From: Neptunicoccus cionae
GTDB lineage: Bacteria; Pseudomonadota; Alphaproteobacteria; Rhodobacterales; Rhodobacteraceae
Length of the DNA stretch: 48,547 bases
Assembly: GCF_014643735.1 (NCBI RefSeq)
Contig: NZ_BMKA01000012.1
Location: forward strand, 1 to 48,547
Direction of reading: 5' to 3'
The notes beneath the pieces were generated by a model. The model was not told the origin of the DNA. It was given only the letters and a program-made list of their open reading frames with translations, and searched no databases. Shown here one piece after another: positions 42,614 to 48,547 of this stretch; the stretch's first letter is position 1; every line of letters starts with the position of its first letter. The translations under genes and the position numbers were made by a program.

Positions 42614-43524
42614 TATACGTCTTTCAGGGCGCGGGCAATTTTTGCGCCAAGGACTGCGTTGTTTTTCACAAGCGCAATGTTGGATTTGAGGGATTTGCCT
42701 TCGGTCAGTTCCACAATGCGTCCCAAAAGGAACGGCGTGACCTGTTTCGCGCCGATGTTCTGGGCTTCCGCCTCGGCCACGGCCTGTGCGATGATCGGGT
42801 TCAGGTAATCCGCGTCGATTTCAGCGTCTTGGGGGATCGGGTTTGCCACAAGTTGACCGCCTTGAAGGCCAAGGGCTGCGCGCATCTTATGGGCTTTGGC
42901 GATGGCATCGGGCGCGTTCATGCGAAGCGGCGCTGCGAGGCCGGAGACGCGGGACCAGAAGGCAGGGAAGTCATCGCTTTGGTAGGCGATGACAGGCACG
43001 CCGTTGGTTTCCAGCACTTCGAGCGTTTTTGGCAGGTCGAGGATCGCCTTGGCACCCGCACACACCACGGTGACAGCGGTTTGGGACAGCTCTGTCAGAT
43101 CGGCGCTGATGTCAAAACTGGTCTCGGCACCCTTGTGAACGCCGCCGATGCCGCCGGTTGCAAATACGGCAATACCAGCCAGTTCAGCACAGATCATGGT
43201 CGCCGCCACTGTGGTGGCACCTGTGCGACCGTTCGCAACCGCGACGGCCAGATCGGCGCGGGACAGTTTCATCACGTCTTTGGCTTGTGCGAGGTTTTCC
43301 AGCGTGTCTGCTTCCAGACCGATATGGATTTTATGGTCAATGATCGCAATGGTCGCCGGAACCGCGCCATTGTCCCGCACCACCTGTTCGACTTCCTGAG
43401 CCGTTTCCAGATTGGCCGGATAAGGCATTCCGTGGGTGATGATCGTGCTTTCCAGCGCCACAACTGGGGCGCCCTGTGCCATAGCTTTGCTGACTTCGGC
43501 GGAATAAACGAGAGGTAGGGTCAC
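42613..43524 (-). CDS. psuG: Pseudouridine-5'-phosphate glycosidase
   Basis: This 303-residue enzyme cleaves pseudouridine 5'-phosphate to uracil and ribose 5-phosphate. Recognisable stretches: PVVALESTIITHGMPYPANLE, GRTGATTVAATMICAELAGI, VFATGGIGGVHKGAETSFDI and PVIAYQSDDFPAFWSR. Its start overlaps the psuK stop (ATGA), so kinase and glycosidase are co-translated, as expected for the two-step pseudouridine degradation route. Confidence 0.95.
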   Translation of the reverse strand: MTLPLVYSAEVSKAMAQGAPVVALESTIITHGMPYPANLETAQEVEQVVRDNGAVPATIAIIDHKIHIGLEADTLENLAQAKDVMKLSRADLAVAVANGRTGATTVAATMICAELAGIAVFATGGIGGVHKGAETSFDISADLTELSQTAVTVVCAGAKAILDLPKTLEVLETNGVPVIAYQSDDFPAFWSRVSGLAAPLRMNAPDAIAKAHKMRAALGLQGGQLVANPIPQDAEIDADYLNPIIAQAVAEAEAQNIGAKQVTPFLLGRIVELTEGKSLKSNIALVKNNAVLGAKIARALKDV

Positions 43525-44414
43525 AGCGGGGTCTCCGTGGATATATATTTAGAAGTATGGTCGAGCGCGAAATCGAGCGCGTCAGCACCCGTCAGTCCGC
43601 GGCTTTCGGCAACGATATGGCTGGCCATGAACACATCCCCCGCACCCGTGACCCGCAGAACCTTAACAGCAGGCGGGGTTTGGGACAGGGTGCCGGACGC
43701 ATCTGCCACGGCGGCGGCGTTCGGGCCGTCCGTTACAACAGCACGGTAAAGTCCGGTTGCGGCCAGTTGGCTGGCTGCCTCGGCGGCGCTGTCGAGTTTG
43801 GTGTTCAGAAGGATGTTCGCCTCAATCAGGTTCACATATGCTGTGGCGTGGCGATGGCCGACAAAGGGTTTCAGCCGCTCTGCCTTGCCCGGTGAGGCTG
43901 GGGCAAGCCGGATGTCCGCAGCGCGGAATTCAGCAGCGGTGCTGATATAATCAAGCGTAACGCTTGGCAGATTGCCCTCGCAGACAACAAGGCCCTCGAA
44001 CGGATCATCTTTGGTCCCAAGCCGTCCGTCCGACAAAGGTGCAATCACGGCGTCGGCTTGTTCTTCCAGCGAATGGGCATCGGCAATGGCTGCGATCAGC
44101 CCGTTACTGCCTTCGATCGCCATGTACTGATCGGTCGGGAATTGCTTTGAGACATGCACAAAGGCCGTTTCCATGCCCCGCGCAGTGGATTCCATCAACA
44201 ATTCCCGTCCCGCCGCATCATCGCCTAAGGCGGTCAGCAGCGACACAGGCACATCATGGGCGCGCAGGGCCATAGCGATATTCATGGCAACGCCACCGGG
44301 AATGCGAATGATCCGACCGGGCACATCATGGCCCGCTTTCATCGCACGATCAGAGCGGCCAACAATGTCCCAGAGAACGGAACCGATACAGAGAATGGGG
44401 GCAGGGGGTGTCAT
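43521..44414 (-). CDS. psuK: PfkB family sugar/nucleoside kinase, probable pseudouridine kinase
   Basis: This 297-residue ribokinase-fold enzyme has its N-terminal substrate region in IRIPGGVAMNIAMALRAHD and the C-terminal PfkB signature VTGAGDVFMASHIVAE with the catalytic Asp. Overlap with psuG makes pseudouridine the likely substrate, giving pseudouridine 5'-phosphate for the glycosidase. It is the first gene of the minus-strand group. Confidence 0.92.
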   Translation of the reverse strand: MTPPAPILCIGSVLWDIVGRSDRAMKAGHDVPGRIIRIPGGVAMNIAMALRAHDVPVSLLTALGDDAAGRELLMESTARGMETAFVHVSKQFPTDQYMAIEGSNGLIAAIADAHSLEEQADAVIAPLSDGRLGTKDDPFEGLVVCEGNLPSVTLDYISTAAEFRAADIRLAPASPGKAERLKPFVGHRHATAYVNLIEANILLNTKLDSAAEAASQLAATGLYRAVVTDGPNAAAVADASGTLSQTPPAVKVLRVTGAGDVFMASHIVAESRGLTGADALDFALDHTSKYISTETPL

Positions 44415-44586
44415 GGCGCTCTTTTGATCTGTGGGGCGCGGGCTGGCAAGGGAAAATAGCGCCCGAGCCGATTGAATTTACCGCAAGTTAAGGAGTATAA
44501 TTGCGAAGGTGCGATGATAATCAAGCAATCGGCCCGAATAATCGCTGTTCTTAGTGAAAACAGCACGGAATGACCGCCGAAACCAC

Positions 44587-44615
44587 TTGCCAAGGGCATG
44601 TATGCCCCCTATAGC
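44587..44615 (+). promoter_or_regulatory. Candidate sigma70 promoter of rpsB
   Basis: TTGCCA (44587-44592) and TATAGC (44610-44615) are separated by 17 bp. It would give a leader of about 120 nt before the rpsB ATG. Confidence 0.55.
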
Positions 44616-44651
44616 GACCTCACTTAAATCCACAGGCGGGGTCTGCGGGTT

Positions 44652-44687
44652 TTGGGGGAGACATCCCCAAAGCTCCAACCGGTTGGA
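44652..44687 (+). promoter_or_regulatory. Structured rpsB 5' leader
   Basis: Two adjacent hairpins lie in the putative leader: TTGGGG/CCCCAA (44652-44670) and the palindrome TCCAACC/GGTTGGA (44674-44687). S2 autoregulates rpsB in other bacteria through its leader, so this may be the S2 site. It does not match a motif I can name. Confidence 0.4.
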
Positions 44688-44741
44688 ACGGCAGGTGCCA
44701 TTCCTTCTCCCGCTGAGGCTAAACCGGAAAAGGAAATTCCA

Positions 44742-45500
44742 ATGGCTCTTCCCGAGTTCACATTGCGTCAACTGCTTGAAGCAGGCGTACACTTCGGCCA
44801 CCAGACACACCGCTGGAACCCACGCATGGGTCAGTACATCTATGGTCAGCGCAATGGCATCCACATTCTTGACCTGACACAAACTGTTCCTCTGCTGGAC
44901 CAAGCCCTGCAAGTAACACGCGAAACAGTTGCCAAAGGCGGCCGTATCCTGTTCGTCGGGACCAAACGTCAGGCTGCAAACGCTGTTGCCGAAGCTGCCG
45001 AACGTTCTGCACAATACTACATGAACCACCGTTGGTTGGGTGGCACGCTGACAAACTGGCAAACAGTTTCCAAGCGTATCGCGCACCTGAAAGACATCGA
45101 CGAAAAACTGGAAAGCGGCGCTGAAGGTCTGACCAAGAAAGAACGTCTTGGCATGGAACGCGAGCAGGCTAAATTGCAAGCGTCTTTGGGCGGTGTTCGC
45201 GAAATGGGCGGTGTTCCCGACCTGATCGTTGTTATCGACACCAACAAAGAATCCCTTGCGGTTCAGGAAGCCAACAAACTGGGCATCCCTGTGATTGCGG
45301 TTCTGGACTCCAACTCTGCGCCTGAAAACATCGACTACCCGATCCCGGGCAACGACGATGCGGCCCGTGCGATTTCGCTTTATACCGACCTGATCGCCCG
45401 CGCGGCACTGGATGGCATGGCAGCAGCTATGGGTTCTGCGGGTATCGACATCGGTTCCCTTGAAGAAGCGCCTGCTGAAGAAGCTGTCGCAGAAGCCTGA
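44742..45500 (+). CDS. rpsB: 30S ribosomal protein S2
   Basis: This 252-residue ribosomal protein has canonical segments: [57 protein letters not shown] and [20 protein letters not shown]. The ATG at 44742 follows AAAAGGAAA; the longer in-frame start at 44652 lies in the leader. It is followed by tsf, as in most bacteria. Confidence 0.98.
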   Translation: MALPEFTLRQLLEAGVHFGHQTHRWNPRMGQYIYGQRNGIHILDLTQTVPLLDQALQVTRETVAKGGRILFVGTKRQAANAVAEAAERSAQYYMNHRWLGGTLTNWQTVSKRIAHLKDIDEKLESGAEGLTKKERLGMEREQAKLQASLGGVREMGGVPDLIVVIDTNKESLAVQEANKLGIPVIAVLDSNSAPENIDYPIPGNDDAARAISLYTDLIARAALDGMAAAMGSAGIDIGSLEEAPAEEAVAEA

Positions 45501-45523
45501 TCGGCTTTTACAATACTGATACC

Positions 45524-45547
45524 TCGGGGGTGTAAACGCACCCCCGA
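45524..45547 (+). terminator. Hairpin between rpsB and tsf
   Basis: A perfect 9-bp stem TCGGGGGTG/CACCCCCGA with loop TAAACG and no U-tract. It is likely a partial terminator or RNase processing site that sets different S2 and EF-Ts levels. Confidence 0.55.
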
Positions 45548-45574
45548 CTCTTATTGCATTTAGGAGAGATGAAG

Positions 45575-46450
45575 ATGGCTATCACAGCTGCACTCGTTAA
45601 AGAACTGCGCGAAAAATCCGGCGCAGGCATGATGGACGCAAAAAAAGCGCTGACAGAAACCGACGGCGACATGGAAGCCGCAATGGACTGGCTGCGCACC
45701 AAAGGTCTGGCCACCGCTGCCAAGAAATCCGGTCGTACAGCGGCTGAAGGTCTGGTTGGGGTCAAAGTTGAAGGCGGCGTTGGTGTTGCGGTTGAAGTGA
45801 ACGCGGAAACCGACTTTGTTGGCAAAAACGCTGACTTCCAAAAAATGGTTAACGGCATCGTTGCGACTGCTGTTTCTGTTGACGATGTTGAAGCACTGAA
45901 ATCCGCCGACATGGGTGGCAAGACAGTGACTGACGTTGTAACCGATGCGATTGCGACAATCGGCGAAAACATGTCCGTACGCCGCATGGCCAAAGTATCC
46001 GGCGATGTTGTGGGTTCCTACATCCACGCCGCTGCTGCTGACGGTCTGGGCAAAATCGGTGTTCTGGTTGCGCTGAAAGGCGGCGATGAATCTTTCGCCA
46101 AACAGGTTGCGATGCACGTTGCTGCGACAAACCCGGCGTCCCTGTCCGAAGAGGATCTGGACCCAGCCGTGATCGAGCGTGAGAAAAACGTTCTGACCGA
46201 GCAAGCCCGTGAATCCGGCAAGCCTGAGAACATCATTGAAAACATGATCAAAGGCCGCATGAAGAAGTTCTACTCTGAAGTGACGCTGAACAATCAAGCT
46301 TTCGTAATCAACCCGGACGTGACTGTTGGTCAGGCTGCTAAGGACGCAGGTGCGGAAATCGTATCCTTTGTGCGTCTTGAAGTCGGTGAAGGCATTGAGA
46401 AAAAAGAAGAAGACTTTGCAGCTGAAGTTGCAAAAACAATGGGCGGCTAA
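45575..46450 (+). CDS. tsf: Elongation factor Ts
   Basis: This 291-residue protein is the guanine nucleotide exchange factor for EF-Tu. The N-terminal UBA-like domain is [20 protein letters not shown]. The EF-Tu-contacting core includes [40 protein letters not shown] and [20 protein letters not shown]. The ATG at 45575 is 6 bases from AGGAGAG; the ATG at 45569 is too close to the SD. Confidence 0.98.
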   Translation: MAITAALVKELREKSGAGMMDAKKALTETDGDMEAAMDWLRTKGLATAAKKSGRTAAEGLVGVKVEGGVGVAVEVNAETDFVGKNADFQKMVNGIVATAVSVDDVEALKSADMGGKTVTDVVTDAIATIGENMSVRRMAKVSGDVVGSYIHAAAADGLGKIGVLVALKGGDESFAKQVAMHVAATNPASLSEEDLDPAVIEREKNVLTEQARESGKPENIIENMIKGRMKKFYSEVTLNNQAFVINPDVTVGQAAKDAGAEIVSFVRLEVGEGIEKKEEDFAAEVAKTMGG

Positions 46451-46474
46451 ACTCGCTACATTGACTGCTTTACG

Positions 46475-46506
46475 AAGCCCTGCCTTTTGGCGGGGCTTTT
46501 TTTTGG
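46475..46506 (+). terminator. Intrinsic terminator after tsf
   Basis: The stem AAGCCCTGCC/GGCGGGGCTT with loop TTTT is followed by a long T-run. Confidence 0.9.
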
Positions 46507-46526
46507 TTTTAAATTGGCTGGATAAA

Positions 46527-46574
46527 GCAGGTCCGAAGTGTTTTGAACCGGGAAGAACGACCCTTCGGACCTGC
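46527..46574. repeat. Long inverted repeat between tsf terminator and ThDP enzyme gene
   Basis: A perfect 12-bp inverted repeat GCAGGTCCGAAG (46527-46538) / CTTCGGACCTGC (46563-46574) encloses a 24-nt loop. There is no T-run. It lies ~120 bp before the next start codon, so it may be an operator, a leader structure or a decayed repeat element. Confidence 0.6.
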
Positions 46575-46694
46575 GAGTCAAACTGCTTTCGCGTTTGGCT
46601 AAGATGACTGTCCCATTTTTCGATTGTAAAATAAGTGAGTTCTGTCACACATTCCGCATAATTTTTGCTGCACATCAAAAGAGGGTAGGGCGAA

Positions 46695-48326
46695 ATGACG
46701 ATGACTGGCGGAGAATTGTTGATCAAATGTCTTTTGGAACAAGGCGTTGATACGGCTTTCGGGGTGCCTGGCGAAAGCTACTTGGCAGTGCTTGATGCGC
46801 TCTACGATGTGCAAAACCAGATGCGCCTGATTACAACACGCCACGAAAGCGGTGCATCCTTCGCAGCCGAAGCCTACGGCAAGCTAACCAATAAACCCGG
46901 CATTTGTTTCGTGACGCGGGGACCGGGTGCAACGAATGCATCCATCGGGGTTCACACGGCGATGCAGGACAGTACCCCTATGATCCTGTTTGTGGGCCAG
47001 ATCGGTCGGGATATGCGCGATCGTGAAGCCTTTCAAGAGGTCGATTATCGCGCGTTTTTTGGCCCAATCGCGAAATGGGCAACTGAAGTGGATAACGCAG
47101 ACCGCATCCCCGAGATTGTCGCGCGTGCATTCCAGATGGCCACGTCAGGGCGCCCTGGTCCCGTGGTTGTGGCGCTGCCCGAAGATATGCTCACCGATAT
47201 GACCGACGCGGCCCCGTGCAAGCCGGTAAAGCCGTTCCATCCTGCGCCTGATCCGGCCGCAGTTGCAGAAGCCGCCAAAGTTTTGAACGCTGCAAAGACG
47301 CCACTGATGATCGTCGGCGGCGGCGGATGGGATCAACAGGGCAGGGACGCCCTTGCCGATTTTGCTAAAAAAACCTCCATTCCTGTAGCTTCGGTTTTCC
47401 GCAGTCAGGATCTGATCGACAATCGCGGACCGAATTTCATCGGAGATGCCGGCTTTGGCATGGCGCCCCATATCCGCGAGGCGATCACCAACGCAGATGT
47501 AATTCTTGCAGTTAACATCCGGTTCGGTGAAACCGTGACAGACGGTTGGACCCTGCTAGATGTTCCAAATGCAAAACAGAAAATCATTCACAGCCATATA
47601 TCGGCGGACGAGATTGGCAAAATCTACCAGCCCGACGTTGCAATACAATCTGCGCCTCACGCTTTCATTACCGCATTAAACTCAAAAATAACAGCTGATT
47701 ACAGTGCGTATCTAAATCAAATTCAACCCAAATATCAGTCCACGCTGGCCCCCAAACCTGCCAAAGGCCCGGTAGATATGGCAAAGGTTTGTGATCACTT
47801 AAGGGACGTTCTGGATGACGACGCTATTCTGACGAATGGCGCAGGCAACTTTGCTATTTGGTCAGGCCGCTATATTCAGTATCACGGCGAAAAACGTCTT
47901 CTGGGCCCACAGTCCGGCGCGATGGGTGCCGGTCTACCGGCAGCACTGGCGGCCAAGGCTGTAGATCCCAAACGACAAGTTGTCTGTTTCGCAGGCGATG
48001 GCGATTTTCAGATGTCTTCTCAAGAACTTGGGACCATGCTTCAATACGGTCTCCAACCGATCATACTGCTGTTAAATAACGGTCTTTATGGCACGATCCG
48101 ACTGCACCAGGAACGCCGCTACGAAGGACGGCCCAGTGGAACAGAAATCGTAAATCCGGACTTTACACAACTCGCCAAGGCTTATGGGTTCTGGAGCCAG
48201 CGCGTAAATAAAACCGAAGAGTTCGCAGACGCTTTCGCAACCGCAACGAAAACATCGAAGGGCGCGTTGATAGAATTGATTATCGATCCCGACGACATAG
48301 CACCAAATGTTATTTTGTCTTCATAA
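46695..48326 (+). CDS. Thiamine-diphosphate-dependent enzyme of the acetolactate synthase superfamily
   Basis: This 543-residue protein has the three ThDP-enzyme domains. The catalytic Glu51 lies in TTRHESGASFAAEAYG, and the diphosphate/metal motif is GDGDF (residues 434-438) ending in ILLLNN. It resembles IlvB but has no small subunit nearby and differs strongly from IlvI at 25825-27579. A catabolic acetolactate synthase, oxalyl-CoA/benzoylformate-type decarboxylase or sulfoacetaldehyde-type role cannot be decided. The start has GAGGGTAGGG upstream, and a second in-frame ATG at 46701 is possible. Confidence 0.88.
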   Translation: MTMTGGELLIKCLLEQGVDTAFGVPGESYLAVLDALYDVQNQMRLITTRHESGASFAAEAYGKLTNKPGICFVTRGPGATNASIGVHTAMQDSTPMILFVGQIGRDMRDREAFQEVDYRAFFGPIAKWATEVDNADRIPEIVARAFQMATSGRPGPVVVALPEDMLTDMTDAAPCKPVKPFHPAPDPAAVAEAAKVLNAAKTPLMIVGGGGWDQQGRDALADFAKKTSIPVASVFRSQDLIDNRGPNFIGDAGFGMAPHIREAITNADVILAVNIRFGETVTDGWTLLDVPNAKQKIIHSHISADEIGKIYQPDVAIQSAPHAFITALNSKITADYSAYLNQIQPKYQSTLAPKPAKGPVDMAKVCDHLRDVLDDDAILTNGAGNFAIWSGRYIQYHGEKRLLGPQSGAMGAGLPAALAAKAVDPKRQVVCFAGDGDFQMSSQELGTMLQYGLQPIILLLNNGLYGTIRLHQERRYEGRPSGTEIVNPDFTQLAKAYGFWSQRVNKTEEFADAFATATKTSKGALIELIIDPDDIAPNVILSS

Positions 48327-48504
48327 TCCCAAGGGCTTAACAAAGCGTTACTCTGGTTAAATTCATCGCCAGAGTAGCATTTGACCGTAGTTACATAGTT
48401 TATTTAACATAATATTCATTATGCGGTAATTGCGCGCGACAAGGGCACATTCCATTTTGGATTGCATCACTAGATAAATTTCTGATGCAGATCAGGAGGT
48501 TGTG

Positions 48505-48547
48505 ATGAGACGACCCTACCGCAAATTGAACATAGATGAACGCAGAA
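48505..48547 (+). CDS. Partial ORF at window end, probable transposase N-terminus
   Basis: AGGAGG (48494-48499) precedes an ATG that opens 14 codons to the window edge: MRRPYRKLNIDERR. The basic start followed by L-x-IDERR resembles the N-terminal helix-turn-helix entry of IS30-type transposases (L-x-x-EER). The gene is cut by the window, so the identity is tentative. Confidence 0.45.
   Translation, partial: MRRPYRKLNIDERR

Noticed and set aside
45560-46726. 388-residue minus-strand open frame
   Set aside because: It is antisense to tsf; low-complexity Phe/Asn/His text is typical of a shadow frame.

Overview
The window looks like chromosomal DNA of a marine alphaproteobacterium of the Rhodobacteraceae (Roseobacter group). 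The grounds are moderately GC-rich genes with alphaproteobacterial family signatures: a cox-type molybdenum hydroxylase cluster, a TakP-like TRAP uptake system, an ilvIH pair behind a peptide-leader attenuator, rpsB-tsf, and degenerate intergenic repeats that I recall from Roseobacter genomes. No species can be named from sequence alone.

Layout. (1) 1-13.1 kb is accessory DNA. It holds a DUF4132 protein with a small overlapping partner that ends in Gly-Gly, a short tyrosine recombinase, an orphan ORF, a translationally coupled pair of membrane proteins of unknown function, and a TetR/MAPEG pair with a clear double operator. A dead VOC/glyoxalase-like remnant follows, and then an AT-rich insert carrying a small secreted nuclease-like protein and a 1228-residue RTX protein with a zinc-protease motif. 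(2) 13.7-23.7 kb is a form II cox cluster in the order coxD, coxE, xdhC-type gene, MoCF-MocA fusion, GAF/Fis regulator, coxG, coxS, coxL, coxM. Maturation and Mo-cofactor (MCD) genes come first and the structural subunits come last, behind their own sigma70-like promoter. (3) 23.8-27.7 kb has a LysR regulator, a cold-shock protein and ilvIH on the minus strand, with a 13-codon Ile/Leu/Val-rich leader peptide and an attenuator. (4) 28.1-33.1 kb is a TRAP transporter (DctP, an oversized DctQ, and a DctM with a coiled-coil tail of about 330 residues). A five-unit 14-bp repeat framed by an inverted repeat lies just after it. (5) 33.4-44.4 kb is mixed housekeeping: penicillin acylase family hydrolase, beta-hydroxyacid dehydrogenase, DEAD-box helicase, secreted alpha/beta hydrolase, ribulose-phosphate epimerase, and a minus-strand run of LysE, DUF502, a hypothetical gene, PsuG and PsuK. 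(6) 44.6-48.5 kb has rpsB-tsf, a stand-alone ThDP enzyme, and the start of a probable transposase cut by the window end.

How the genes work together. The cox genes make and mature one molybdo-iron-sulfur flavoenzyme. Because its active-site loop is AYRGAGR (form II), CO oxidation should not be assumed. The TetR protein probably represses the divergent MAPEG gene. The ilv leader couples branched-chain amino acid supply to acetolactate synthase. PsuK and PsuG degrade pseudouridine.

The best candidates for undescribed biology are the DUF4132/Gly-Gly protein pair, the coupled membrane-protein pair at 4982-6675, the fused coiled-coil TRAP permease, and the 14-bp repeat array.
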